Under the pieces are notes generated by a model. It ran no database searches. It had not been told where the DNA came from and saw nothing but the letters and a program-made list of their open reading frames with translations. Below, one piece after another: positions 33,721-41,994 of a DNA stretch of 64,000 nt. The DNA is taken from contig NZ_CP011524.1 in assembly GCF_004154955.1 (NCBI RefSeq), positions 3,038,001 through 3,102,000 on the forward strand, in the 5' to 3' direction. Made by a program: the position numbers and the translations under genes. Positions within the stretch are counted from its first letter, which is position 1; each line of letters starts with the position of its first letter. The DNA is from Intestinimonas butyriciproducens (lineage in GTDB: Bacteria; Bacillota; Clostridia; Oscillospirales; Oscillospiraceae).

Positions 33721-34341
33721 TTATCCTACAGCGGGCGTCATGAGCCGCTGCAGGATCACCGCGAGCTGCGCCCGTGTCGCCGGGCCGCCGGGGTCCAGCT
33801 CCCCATTGTCCCGCCCGGTGATCAGTCCGGCCCCCACGGCATGGGCCATGCCCTCGCGGGCCCATGCGTGGACGCTGTCCACATCGGAGTATATGTCCAA
33901 TACGCCGTTAGCCAGCTCCTCTCCCGCATATTGGCTGTATCGGTAGAGGAAAACCGCAAGCTGCTCCCGGGTAACGATATCCCCGCCGCCGAAACTCCCG
34001 TCGCTGCGTCCGGCCGCAATGCCGTTTTCCTCCGCCCAAGCCACGGCGTCGGCATAGAAATACCATGCCTCTACATCTGCAAAAGAGCTTCCGCCCTTGG
34101 GGGCGGGGCTGCCCGCCATACGCCAGAGGACAGCGGCCACCATACCCCGGGTCACCTGCCCGTCGGGTGAAAAGGTGGTGGTCGTCGTCCCGTTCATGAT
34201 CCCTCCGTCGGATACCGCTGCAGCTGCTTCTGCATACCATGCGCCGGAGGGCACATCGGTGAAAGCTGCTGCGGCGGCCGGGCCCGTCACTGCTGCCGTC
34301 AGGCCCAGTGCCAGCATCAGCGCGCAAATTTTTCGCTTCAT
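33721..34341 (-). CDS. Secreted S-layer homology (SLH) domain protein
   Basis: A 206-residue protein. A signal peptide (about 1-25, ending near AAAAA) is followed by three SLH repeats with little else: FTDVPSGAWYAEAAAAVSDG, FADVEAWYFYADAVAWAEENG and YSDVDSVHAWAREGMAHAVGAG. Conserved TRGMVAAVLWRM, TREQLAVFLYRY and TRAQLAVILQRL blocks are present. SLH triplets bind pyruvylated wall polymers. With no other domain it may be a wall-anchored adaptor or spacer. The GTG at 34347 is rejected for ATG at 34341, which AGGTGAG serves at good spacing. Confidence 0.88.
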   Translation of the reverse strand: MKRKICALMLALGLTAAVTGPAAAAAFTDVPSGAWYAEAAAAVSDGGIMNGTTTTTFSPDGQVTRGMVAAVLWRMAGSPAPKGGSSFADVEAWYFYADAVAWAEENGIAAGRSDGSFGGGDIVTREQLAVFLYRYSQYAGEELANGVLDIYSDVDSVHAWAREGMAHAVGAGLITGRDNGELDPGGPATRAQLAVILQRLMTPAVG

Positions 34342-34451
34342 TTCCACTCACCTGCTTTTTGATCTATTGAGGTCTTCGCAGGCTACATTTTACGGCATGG
34401 TTGTTTCGAATCTGTGAACAGAGTGGAAAAATGGCAAAGAAAATTTTTCCG

Positions 34452-34724
34452 TTATCTGGCTAGGGCCCAATTGAGCATCAGGAGCAGTCCGAATCCGGGT
34501 ACGCCCAGCAGCCCCATGACCAAGGCGTTGGCCAGGTTGACTCCCAGGCCCACACCGATCAGCGGCCCCAGCGGGCTCAGCGCCGCCAGCGCGGCCAGAG
34601 AACACAGGGTCCGCAGACAGAGTCGGGTCAGGTATTGGATGGGCTGCCGCAGCAGAAGCAGCGCGGCCACTGCCACCAGTCCCACCAGGAGCCAAGGCAG
34701 TGTGTCGGTCAAAAAGCCTTCCAC
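34452..34724 (-). CDS. bofA: BofA-family integral membrane protein
   Basis: A 90-residue membrane protein ending in GVNLANALVMGLLGVPGFGLLLMLNW, the hallmark of BofA (inhibitor of pro-sigma-K processing). In sporulating Bacillus it holds the SpoIVFB protease in check in the mother-cell membrane. The start is GTG at 34724 with AGGAGG upstream, three bases after the yaaL stop. It implies a sporulation-related lineage, though not that this strain sporulates. Confidence 0.85.
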   Translation of the reverse strand: MEGFLTDTLPWLLVGLVAVAALLLLRQPIQYLTRLCLRTLCSLAALAALSPLGPLIGVGLGVNLANALVMGLLGVPGFGLLLMLNWALAR

Positions 34725-34727
34725 CGC

Positions 34728-34979
34728 TCAGGCCTCCTGTCCCTCGAGCTCCTTGACCCGCCGCAGCAGGTAGGAGTATCGTGCCTGAAGAGAATTGATC
34801 TCAAAGACATAGGACTCGATCAAGTCCGGGTCCCCGGTGCCGTTAAACCCCACATAAGCTTGGTTGATGAGGGTCCGGGTCCGGATCAGGCCCTCCCGCA
34901 GGGCCCGCAGCTCCTCGTCCCGCTCGTTTTCCGCCCGCCGGCGGAAGAAAAACACCTTGTTTTTGGCCGCCTCCGTCAT
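34728..34979 (-). CDS. yaaL: YaaL-family (DUF2508) protein
   Basis: An 83-residue, Lys/Glu/Arg-rich helical protein. RALREGLIRTRTLINQAYVGFN followed by DLIESYVFEINSLQARYSYLLRRVKE is the DUF2508 pattern. The usual recR-yaaL-bofA order is kept for the last two genes, but recR is absent upstream. AAAGGAGG precedes the ATG, which rules out the longer in-frame start at 35132. Confidence 0.85.
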   Translation of the reverse strand: MTEAAKNKVFFFRRRAENERDEELRALREGLIRTRTLINQAYVGFNGTGDPDLIESYVFEINSLQARYSYLLRRVKELEGQEA

Positions 34980-35486
34980 AGGTGGACCGCCTCCTTTCTT
35001 TTTAAAATGTTTATTTTCAGTTTGGGCAAATATGACACGTCCTATACCGAAAAATGCCAGGTATTTCTTTGCCCCCTCTGTGCACACTAGATCTCGGACA
35101 GGTTGGAAACGACCTTCCGCTGGACAAGACATCTCCTTTTAAGCCGGTGCCGGGCGACGTCGCCCTCTGGCGAAAGGCGAAAGGAGAAGCCTGCATTGGG
35201 CAGTGTTTCTCTGAAAACAAATCCCCAAAGCCAAAGCGGAACTTCCACCGTCCAACATCCGGTCCGCCCACGCAAGGAGTGCTTCCAAGGCGTCGGGACA
35301 GCGGATCGAAAAGGCCGCCGCGCTCCATAGAGTGCGGCGGCCTCTGCATATATGCCTCTCCGGACTCTCCATCTGGACAAAGGCGGATGCACAGCCTCTC
35401 CGCCGCATATGGGCGCAGGGTGGGGTGTGAACGCCGCTTCTTTGCTCTTCACTTCTTTCTCAGTCGCGCATTTTTTACATTTTCTC
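34980..35486. other. About 500 bases without a supported gene
   Basis: Overlapping open frames exist on both strands, but none has a ribosome binding site or a recognisable family. Their composition is that of random GC-rich sequence. A 13-bp GC-rich hairpin (AGGCCGCCGCGCT at 35312-35324 with 35331-35343, one G-T pair) is the main structural element. It could be a decayed gene or an inserted repeat; no second copy is seen in this window. Confidence 0.45.
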
Positions 35487-35515
35487 TTGACATCAGAGCG
35501 GGGATTGCGTATAAT
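35487..35515 (+). promoter_or_regulatory. tRNA-Gly promoter
   Basis: A full-consensus promoter: TTGACA (35487-35492), 17 bases, TATAAT (35510-35515), 15 bases before the tRNA. Confidence 0.9.
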
Positions 35516-35529
35516 ATTATTCGTCGCTT

Positions 35530-35605
35530 GCAGGTGTAGCTCATCTGGTAGAGCGCCACCTTGCCAAGGTGGAGGTAGCGAGTTCGAGCCTCGTCACCTG
35601 CTCCA
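35530..35605 (+). tRNA. tRNA-Gly (anticodon GCC)
   Basis: A 76-base cloverleaf. The acceptor stem GCAGGTG pairs with CACCTGC and the CCA end is encoded (35603-35605). The D-loop is AGCTCATCTGGTAGAGC, the anticodon stem CCACC-TTGCCAA-GGTGG has anticodon GCC, and the T-loop contains GTTCGAGCC. It has its own promoter and terminator. Confidence 0.96.
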
Positions 35606-35610
35606 GGAAA

Positions 35611-35645
35611 AGAAAGACACGACATATGTCGTGTCTTTCTTTTTT
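35611..35645 (+). terminator. tRNA terminator
   Basis: A 30-base palindrome centred on CATATG (35611-35640) followed by a T-run. A second, smaller palindrome ATACGACTGCAGTCGTAT (35685-35702) lies beyond it. Confidence 0.88.
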
Positions 35646-35847
35646 TAATTTGGCGGCCTTGGGACGCGTTGCGCCAAAAGAAAAATACGACTGCAGTCGT
35701 ATCTTCCTCTTTATCCCCGCCATTGGGCATACCTTTCCCTTGCGCTGCAAAGGCTGCTCTTTTTTCCTCTTTTTTATTTTTTTCAGGCAAACTTTTTCTC
35801 CCCCTGTCGTGTCTAATCATCAGAAACACGAAAGGACGGGAACTCCC

Positions 35848-36726
35848 ATGGTCCAGACCTCCAAAAACACTTCCGGCAAGCGGACCGCCCGGCGGAACCG
35901 CTCTGCGCTCCGCCTCCCCGTTGCCGTGCTCCTGATCTCCCTCACCCTGGTGGGTGGGCGCTCTCTGCTCTCTCCCGGCCAGGGCGCGGAAGCGCCCATG
36001 CTTCCGGAACCGGTCCCCGCTGTCACCCAGACGCCCTCCCCCACCCCGGTTCCTACCCCATTCCCTGTCCCTACCGCTCTCCCTGCCCAGGAGACGCATC
36101 CGTCCGCTCCTTATGACTACACCGTCCCCGTTCCCGCCTCCGACCCCGCCGAGGCTTCCTGGTTCTCCGACGCCGCTTTCCTGGGGGATTCCCTCACTGA
36201 CGGCCTGCTCCTCTACAGCGGCATCCGGGGCGCCGACAACCTGGCCTATAAGGGCCTTACCGTGCAGTCCATCCGTACCGACAAAGTCATCAAGACCGAC
36301 AGCGGCAAGGTGACTCCCCTGGAGGCCTTGGGCACCAAAACCTATGGGAAGGTCTATCTGCTTCTGGGCGTGAATGAGTTGGGCTGGTATAATGACCAGA
36401 GGTTCTACAAAGCCTACGGGGGGTTGCTCGATCTGGTGCGGGATGCACAGCCGGACGCACAGATCTATTTGCAGACCCTGCTGCCTGTGACCGCGGAAAA
36501 ATCGGACAGCCATGCTTATCTCACCAATGACAAGGTAGAGACCTACAATGCCCTCATCGCCGAGCTGGCCGCGGAGAAAGAGGTCTACCTGGTGGATCTC
36601 CACGCCTCCTTTGCAGGCGATGACGGCGCGCTGTGCCCGGAGGAGAGCACTGACGGCGTCCACCTCACCAAGTCTGCCTATCAGCGCTGGCTGGAGGTCC
36701 TGCGCACGCACACCGTCAGCAAATAG
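35848..36726 (+). CDS. Secreted or anchored SGNH/GDSL hydrolase-like protein
   Basis: A 292-residue protein. A basic N-terminus and one hydrophobic segment (about 22-42) act as signal anchor. A Pro/Thr-rich linker (TPSPTPVPTPFPVP, about 60-85) follows. The SGNH domain shows block I FLGDSLTDGL near 115, an LLGVNELG block and block V DGVHLT near 272. The catalytic Ser, Asp and His are therefore present. Related Clostridia proteins act on cell-surface polymers, possibly as acetyl esterases; the substrate is not known. ATG 35848 has AAAGGA upstream. Confidence 0.83.
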   Translation: MVQTSKNTSGKRTARRNRSALRLPVAVLLISLTLVGGRSLLSPGQGAEAPMLPEPVPAVTQTPSPTPVPTPFPVPTALPAQETHPSAPYDYTVPVPASDPAEASWFSDAAFLGDSLTDGLLLYSGIRGADNLAYKGLTVQSIRTDKVIKTDSGKVTPLEALGTKTYGKVYLLLGVNELGWYNDQRFYKAYGGLLDLVRDAQPDAQIYLQTLLPVTAEKSDSHAYLTNDKVETYNALIAELAAEKEVYLVDLHASFAGDDGALCPEESTDGVHLTKSAYQRWLEVLRTHTVSK

Positions 36727-36775
36727 GCCGCCCCTGCCCATTGCGGACCTTTCGCCTCGCCATCCACGGCCATGG

Positions 36776-37321
36776 ATGCGCCCTATCCTAACAGAGAAAG
36801 AAGCTGCCGCCCCTTTGAGATCGACCGCCCCGGACACCCGCCAGCTCCTGGTGGACCATATCACAGCCGGACAGACGGATTTTTACCGCCTGGTGTTCAG
36901 TTATGTCCAAAATCGGGATGCAGCCCTGGATGTGGTCCAGGAGGCCGTCGTAAAGGCCCTCACCAAGGTGGACACGCTGCGGGAACCCGCCTATCTCAAG
37001 ACCTGGTTTTATCGGATCTTACTCAATGAGTGCATGAACCACTTCCGGCAGAGCCGGAGACTTGTCCCCCTTGAAACGTCCCTGGACGAGCGCGCGACCG
37101 AAGGGCGGGACCCGGGAGAGCGCCTGGACCTCTATGATGCCATCGGCAAGCTCTCCCCCCGTGAACAGGCGGTGATCCGGCTGCGTTTTTTTGAAGACAT
37201 GAAACTGGAAGAGATCGCCCAGTGCACAGGGACGAACCTGAATACAGTAAAGTCCCGGCTCTACAAGGCTCTCAAGAAACTCAAGGAAATGACAGGAGAG
37301 GAGATCGAACATGAATCCTGA
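36776..37321 (+). CDS. ECF-type RNA polymerase sigma factor (SigV-like)
   Basis: About 181 residues. Region 2 is seen at FYRLVFSYVQNRDAALDVVQEAV followed by LKTWFYRILLNECMNHFRQ. Region 4 is LSPREQAVIRLRFFEDMKLEEIA followed by TVKSRLYKALKKLK. It is an extracytoplasmic-function sigma factor. The RsiV-like anti-sigma gene overlaps its last 11 bases. The start is uncertain: ATG 36776 lacks a clear ribosome binding site and later GTG/TTG codons are possible. Confidence 0.85.
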   Translation: MRPILTEKEAAAPLRSTAPDTRQLLVDHITAGQTDFYRLVFSYVQNRDAALDVVQEAVVKALTKVDTLREPAYLKTWFYRILLNECMNHFRQSRRLVPLETSLDERATEGRDPGERLDLYDAIGKLSPREQAVIRLRFFEDMKLEEIAQCTGTNLNTVKSRLYKALKKLKEMTGEEIEHES

Positions 37322-38165
37322 ATTGGAGCGCGCAAAAGAGCGTTATCACAGTGTGGAGCCTCCGGAAGAGCTGGCCTTTGCGGTGGCCACCGCCGTCCGG
37401 GCGGGCGACCAGGCCCGCCGGAGCAGGCACGCCCTGCGCCGGAGCCTAGGTACAGCCCTGGCCAGCTGCGCCTGCTTTGTCCTTCTGGTCAATACCAGCC
37501 CCACCTTTGCCCAGGCGGTATATGAGGTGCCGGTGCTGGGCCAGCTCGCCCGCATTTTTACCGTTGCGGAATATCAGATTGAGGACCAGGAGCACCTCAT
37601 CGACGTGCGTCTCCCGGCCCTGGAGAACACCGGCCACACTGCGCTGGAGCAGCGCATCAACACCGAGATATCCACCCGCATCCAGTCCCTTCTGGACGAG
37701 GCGGAGGAGAGGGCGCGGTCGGCCAGGGCGGCCTATATCGCCACCGGGGGCGAGGCGGAAGACTTTATGCCCGTTATCATCGATGTGGACTATGAGATCA
37801 AATGCCAAAATGACCGGTATCTCTCTTTCCTGATCACGGAAACAGAGACCCAGGCCACCGCTTTCCAGCAGCTCTATCCCTACAGCATCGATCTGGAAAG
37901 CGGAAAGGAGCTGACCCTTCGGGATCTGCTCGGCCCCGACTGGAAGGAGATCGTCAACGCCTCTGTACGGGAACAGATCGCCCAGCGCAGTCAGGACCCC
38001 GACCATGTTTACTGGGGCGGCGACGAGTACAGCGAGGCATTTACCTCCATCCGGGACAACCAGCCCTTTTACCTGAATGAGGCGGGCCGTCCGGTGGTCC
38101 TGTTTGAAAAGTATGAGATCGCCCCAGGCTATATGGGCGTGCAGGAGTTTGAGATCCCATCGTAA
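37311..38165 (+). CDS. RsiV-like anti-sigma factor (DUF3298)
   Basis: A 284-residue single-pass membrane protein. A cytoplasmic N-terminus of about 45 residues binds the sigma factor, a helix lies near 46-65 (SLGTALASCACFVLLVNTS), and the outside part carries the DUF4163/DUF3298 fold ending in GAPGYMGVQEFEIPS-like sequence. In Bacillus RsiV the outer domain binds lysozyme, triggering its cleavage and release of SigV. The overlap with the sigma gene supports a sigma/anti-sigma pair. Lysozyme as the signal here is an inference. Confidence 0.83.
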   Translation: MNPELERAKERYHSVEPPEELAFAVATAVRAGDQARRSRHALRRSLGTALASCACFVLLVNTSPTFAQAVYEVPVLGQLARIFTVAEYQIEDQEHLIDVRLPALENTGHTALEQRINTEISTRIQSLLDEAEERARSARAAYIATGGEAEDFMPVIIDVDYEIKCQNDRYLSFLITETETQATAFQQLYPYSIDLESGKELTLRDLLGPDWKEIVNASVREQIAQRSQDPDHVYWGGDEYSEAFTSIRDNQPFYLNEAGRPVVLFEKYEIAPGYMGVQEFEIPS

Positions 38166-38170
38166 GACTG

Positions 38171-38203
38171 AGGGCCGCTCCCCGTTGGGGAGCGGCCCTT
38201 CTT
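38171..38203. terminator. Terminator between rsiV-like gene and obg
   Basis: A 13-bp stem AGGGCCGCTCCCC with 38187-38199 around GTT, between convergent genes. Confidence 0.8.
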
Positions 38204-38238
38204 AAAAAGTGGATTCCCCACCTTTTGGACGATCTCAT

Positions 38239-39516
38239 TTATCTCTGATATTCAAATTCCAGATTATAGAGGCACACGGTGTCTCCGTCCCGGACGCCCT
38301 CGGCCTCCATCCGGTCAAAGAGGCCGGACTCCCTCAGAATACGATCAAACCAGTTTCGAGACTCCACATCTCCAAAATTGACATTGGCCATCAGCCGCTG
38401 GAGCCAGGGCCCATCCACCATCCACACATCGTCCACCTTCTCGATGCTCACCTCTCCGCTGGTATCGATCTCCGGCGGAGCGGGTACATAGTCGGGTTCA
38501 TACACGGTGATGGGGGGCAGTCCGGCAAGCTCTCCGGCTGCGGCGCGCATCAGCTCCTCCACCCCCTGGTGGGTGGCGGCGGAGAGCGTAAAGAAGCGCA
38601 TCCCCCGCTCCTCCACATGTGCCTTGAGCCTCTCCAGCAGGGCGGGGTCCTCTGCAATGTCCGCCTTGTTGCCCGCCACCAGCATGGGGCGGGAGGCCAG
38701 CTCGGGACTGTACTGCCGGAGCTCCTCATTGATGGTCTCAAAGTCCTCCACCGGGTCCCTGCCCTCCCGGCCGGATACATCCACGATATGGATGAGCAGA
38801 CGGCAGCGGTCCACGTGCCGGAGGAAGTCATGCCCCAGTCCGGCTCCCTCTGCGGCGCCCTCGATGATGCCCGGGATATCGGCCATGACGAATGAGACCC
38901 CCTCGTCCACATAGACCACGCCCAGATTGGGAAAGAGGGTGGTAAAATGGTAGTCTGCGATCTTGGGCCGGGCCTTGGACACCACGGAAAGGAGCGTGGA
39001 TTTTCCCACATTGGGAAACCCCACCAGACCCACGTCAGCTAACAGCTTCAGCTCCAGGACCACCTCCCGCTCTTGGCCGGGAAGACCGGCCTTGGCAAAG
39101 TTGGGGACCTGCCGGGTAGGGGTGGCGAAGTGCTTATTGCCCCATCCGCCATTGCCGCCCCGCGCCAGCACGAAGGGCTCCCGCGTGGACATGTCGCAGA
39201 TGATCTGCCCGGAGGCCGCGTCCCGCACCACCGTGCCCAGAGGCACCTTGATGACCATGTCCTCCCCATCCCTGCCGGAACAGCGTTTTCCGGTGCCGTC
39301 CATGCCGTTTCCGGCCACATACTTGCGCTTATAGCGGAAGTCCATCAGGGTAGACATATGGTCGTCCACCCGCAGGATCACGTCGCCGCCCCGTCCGCCG
39401 TCGCCGCCGTCCGGTCCGCCCGCGGCCACATATTTTTCCCGGTGAAAGGACACGGCTCCGTTGCCGCCCTTGCCGGACTTCACCAGGATCTTTGCGGTAT
39501 CCACAAATGCCGGCAT
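38239..39516 (-). CDS. obgE: GTPase Obg/CgtA
   Basis: A 425-residue GTPase. The Gly-rich Obg domain (about 1-158: KSGKGGNGAVSFHREK, GGDGGRGGDVI) precedes the G domain with G1 GFPNVGKST near 164, G3 DIPGIIEGA and G4 NKAD. A C-terminal OCT domain is visible at SRNWFDRILRESG. It binds the 50S subunit and affects ribosome assembly and the stringent response. ATG 39516 follows AGGAGGTG; longer in-frame starts are rejected. Last gene of the rplU-prp-rpmA-obg cluster. Confidence 0.95.
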   Translation of the reverse strand: MPAFVDTAKILVKSGKGGNGAVSFHREKYVAAGGPDGGDGGRGGDVILRVDDHMSTLMDFRYKRKYVAGNGMDGTGKRCSGRDGEDMVIKVPLGTVVRDAASGQIICDMSTREPFVLARGGNGGWGNKHFATPTRQVPNFAKAGLPGQEREVVLELKLLADVGLVGFPNVGKSTLLSVVSKARPKIADYHFTTLFPNLGVVYVDEGVSFVMADIPGIIEGAAEGAGLGHDFLRHVDRCRLLIHIVDVSGREGRDPVEDFETINEELRQYSPELASRPMLVAGNKADIAEDPALLERLKAHVEERGMRFFTLSAATHQGVEELMRAAAGELAGLPPITVYEPDYVPAPPEIDTSGEVSIEKVDDVWMVDGPWLQRLMANVNFGDVESRNWFDRILRESGLFDRMEAEGVRDGDTVCLYNLEFEYQR

Positions 39517-39604
39517 GATGACACCTCCTGTATCTCTTCCCAATTTTCCCACACATAGAAAAGGCCCCGAACGACGCGCGTTCGAGGCCTTTAGTATGCC
39601 CAGG

Positions 39605-39889
39605 TTACTGCGCGATCTCCACAATGGAGACCTGCTTGCGGTCCTTGCCCAGCCGCTCGAACTTGACCTTGCCGTCCTTGAGGGCGAACAGGGTGTCGTC
39701 GCTGCCCTTGCCCACGTTGACGCCGGGGTGAATATGGGTGCCGCGCTGCCGCACCAGGATATTGCCGGCCAGGACGAACTGACCGTCGCCTCGCTTCACG
39801 CCCAGGCGCTTGGACTCGGAGTCACGGCCGTTACGGGTGGAGCCGACGCCCTTCTTGTGGGCGAAAAACTGAAGACCGATGTTCAGCAT
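39605..39889 (-). CDS. rpmA: 50S ribosomal protein L27
   Basis: A 94-residue L27. The Firmicute N-terminal extension [14 protein letters not shown] is present, which the protease Prp removes after LQFF to expose the mature AHKKG end needed at the peptidyl-transferase centre. [17 protein letters not shown] follows. It lies four bases after prp. Confidence 0.96.
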   Translation of the reverse strand: MLNIGLQFFAHKKGVGSTRNGRDSESKRLGVKRGDGQFVLAGNILVRQRGTHIHPGVNVGKGSDDTLFALKDGKVKFERLGKDRKQVSIVEIAQ

Positions 39890-39893
39890 GGTA

Positions 39894-40229
39894 TTACACC
39901 TCCATGTCTAAGACAATAATATGATCCGGATACTCCTCATGCAGGTCCGCAAAGTAGACCATCATGGCTGTCAGAAGGGTCTGACATGTGCTCTCATTGG
40001 TCTGCCCCAACCCGCCGGGAAGCTTTAGGGAGATGGACGCATCCTTTTCCCGCACCTTCACCGCGGCTTCCAAACCCAGCACGTCGTTGACGGCGCACTC
40101 GGCCAGCCGGACCGCGCTGGTGACGGCTGCACAGAGGATATCCTCTCCCGCGGGGGCGAGGCCGCTGTGTCCCTTGACCTCAAAGCCGGTGATCCGGCTG
40201 CCCTCGGAAGTAAATGTGACCTCGATCAC
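39894..40229 (-). CDS. prp: Ribosomal-processing cysteine protease Prp
   Basis: A 111-residue protease with the catalytic His in [14 protein letters not shown] (near 20) and the catalytic Cys in [11 protein letters not shown] (near 33). It cleaves the N-terminal extension of L27, which is encoded next door with the matching site. It lies six bases after rplU. Family PF04327 (YsxB). Confidence 0.94.
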   Translation of the reverse strand: MIEVTFTSEGSRITGFEVKGHSGLAPAGEDILCAAVTSAVRLAECAVNDVLGLEAAVKVREKDASISLKLPGGLGQTNESTCQTLLTAMMVYFADLHEEYPDHIIVLDMEV

Positions 40230-40235
40230 TTGAAC

Positions 40236-40547
40236 TCAGGCCTCGATCTTTTCGATCTGCACCTTGGTATAGGGCTGACGATGACCCTGGCGACGGCGGT
40301 AGCCCTTCTTGGGGTTATATTTGAAGATCATGACCTTCTTGCCCTTGCCGTTCTTCACAACGGAAGCGCTGACTTTCGCACCCTCCACCACGGGGGCACC
40401 GAAGGTGGCCTTGTCCTCACCCAGCACAGCCAGGACCTTATCGAAGGTCACGGCCTCGCCAGCCTCGGCGTTCAGCTTCTCGATGAAGAGGGTGTCGCCC
40501 TCGGCCACCTTGTACTGCTTACCGCCGGTCTCGATGATCGCATGCAT
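40236..40547 (-). CDS. rplU: 50S ribosomal protein L21
   Basis: A 103-residue L21: [20 protein letters not shown], the [20 protein letters not shown] region, and the C-terminal block [22 protein letters not shown]. It binds 23S rRNA. First gene of the rplU-prp-rpmA-obg operon. Confidence 0.96.
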   Translation of the reverse strand: MHAIIETGGKQYKVAEGDTLFIEKLNAEAGEAVTFDKVLAVLGEDKATFGAPVVEGAKVSASVVKNGKGKKVMIFKYNPKKGYRRRQGHRQPYTKVQIEKIEA

Positions 40548-40664
40548 TCTTTTGATTCACTCCTTCATTACGGGCTCGCTGTCGGGGGAGGAGGGAAATC
40601 CCTCTCTTTTCTGCCGCGCGTGCGCGCTGGGGCGCTCCGCACTTTGTTCCCATTCAAAGCGGCT
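40548..40664 (-). promoter_or_regulatory. Structured rplU leader (possible L21 leader element)
   Basis: The transcript leader of about 115 bases contains a hairpin at 40637-40662 (CCGCTTTG pairing with CAAAGTGCGG across a small bulge). Further GC-rich structure continues toward the AAGGAG site. Autoregulatory L21 leaders occur here in Firmicutes; I did not match the consensus base by base. Confidence 0.4.
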
Positions 40665-40669
40665 ATAAT

Positions 40670-40698
40670 AGTATATCAGCACATTTCTGGAAAGTCAA
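40670..40698 (-). promoter_or_regulatory. Promoter of the rplU-prp-rpmA-obg operon
   Basis: On the minus strand TTGACT (40693-40698), 17 bases, TATACT (40670-40675). Confidence 0.8.
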
Positions 40699-40707
40699 TG
40701 GCTTTTT

Positions 40708-41817
40708 TCAGCCCTTTCCAGGGGTTTCAAGTCCTCCAAAGTACCATCCGGTCACGCCGTTTTTCTTGCAGAGACAACCCCGGCTGGTCTCCTCCACAAT
40801 GGAGAGCGCATCTCCCGGCTCCACCCCCAAGCGATAGTCGCTGATGTCCTCGCACCAATCCCGGTCCCCTTGCCTTCTCAGATACTTGGTGGGCACCTCC
40901 AGCGTCCGGCCCGTGGACGCCTGCCGGCACAGGGAAAATTCCTCTCCCCGCTCCAACACCTCCACGTCGTCGTCGGTCCAGTGGATCACAACGGCGTCCC
41001 GCCCTTCTTCCTGCCGGTCCAGCGCCGTCTTCACCGGGCAGTCGTCATAGCTGATCCAGGAGAACGCCTCGCTGCCCGCCTCCGGGATCACCAGCGCGTT
41101 GAGCTGTCCGTCCCGCTTGAGCACACAGCCGCCGTCGATGCTGATGATCTTCCGCGTCCGTTCGATGATGGGATTGGAACAGAGGCGGTCCCCCCGATAG
41201 AGTGCCACAGGCCAGTGCCCCACCACGCAGTATTTGGGGAAGACGCGGCCCTGACCCAGGAAATCGTCATTTTTCATGCACTGCCAAGCATCCAGCTCCT
41301 CCATGTGCGCATAGGAGGGCACCCCGCCATGGACAAAGACAAGGTGCTCAGACTCTAGAATGGTGGGCAGCGACCGCAGGAACTCCAGTTCGGACCGGAA
41401 TCGCTCCAGCAACAACATCCGCAGACCGGGCAGGTCCCCGGGCCCTCTCACTTCCATCCCCGCCTCCGCGGCCATCTGCAAAATAAGCGCTCTCTCCCCC
41501 CACACGCTGAGGTAGAAGCGATAGAAATCCCGGCCCAGCTCCCCGTTACCATAGATAAAGTCCACCGCCAGATTGTCACAGTTGCCGCACAGGGCGTACA
41601 CTGTGTGGGTGGCGGAGAGCTCCATGATGTACCGCAGCGTGGCCAGACTGTCCCGCCCCTTTTCCACCAGATCCCCCACCAATACCAGGATATCCTCCCT
41701 GGAGAAGCCTGCCTTCGCCAGAAGGGCCTGGAACCAGGGGAGATTGCCGTGGATGTCGCTGATGACCAGGATACGGCGCCCCGCCGGAAATTCTACTTGC
41801 TTGACCACTGCTTTCAT
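40708..41817 (-). CDS. Calcineurin-like metallophosphoesterase with a C-terminal extension
   Basis: A 369-residue protein. Metal-binding motifs are SDIHGN near 20, GDLVEKG near 47, GNCDN near 77, VHGG and GHWP, the order of PrpE/ApaH-type phosphoesterases. The last 100 or so residues form a beta-rich, SH3-like region (RRQGDRDWCEDISDYRLGVEPG) not found in minimal ApaH proteins. Possible substrates include dinucleotides or phosphoproteins; none can be picked. AGGTGA precedes the ATG. Monocistronic. Confidence 0.83.
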   Translation of the reverse strand: MKAVVKQVEFPAGRRILVISDIHGNLPWFQALLAKAGFSREDILVLVGDLVEKGRDSLATLRYIMELSATHTVYALCGNCDNLAVDFIYGNGELGRDFYRFYLSVWGERALILQMAAEAGMEVRGPGDLPGLRMLLLERFRSELEFLRSLPTILESEHLVFVHGGVPSYAHMEELDAWQCMKNDDFLGQGRVFPKYCVVGHWPVALYRGDRLCSNPIIERTRKIISIDGGCVLKRDGQLNALVIPEAGSEAFSWISYDDCPVKTALDRQEEGRDAVVIHWTDDDVEVLERGEEFSLCRQASTGRTLEVPTKYLRRQGDRDWCEDISDYRLGVEPGDALSIVEETSRGCLCKKNGVTGWYFGGLETPGKG

Positions 41818-41915
41818 GGGTTCACCTCGGAGAGATCATGATGATTTATTATACCATTTTTTCATGGAATGGGAAGCGGCCTGGGGAAAAGATCAGCGGG
41901 GTCGCCCAGCCTGAA

Positions 41916-41967
41916 AAAATCACAAAGAGCTTCGGAGATGGTCACAGCCATCTCCGAAGCTCTTTGT
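41916..41967 (-). terminator. prmA operon terminator
   Basis: A 20-bp stem (41922-41941 with 41948-41967, TCACAG loop); on the minus strand a T-run (TTTTTT) follows at about 41915-41920. Confidence 0.85.
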
Positions 41968-41994
41968 TCAGATCCGAATCGAAGGCGGCCGGTC

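Noticed and set aside
35054-35539. A 161-codon frame running into the tRNA promoter and gene start
   Set aside because: It overlaps a consensus tRNA promoter, has no ribosome binding site and no domain; treated as chance open sequence.
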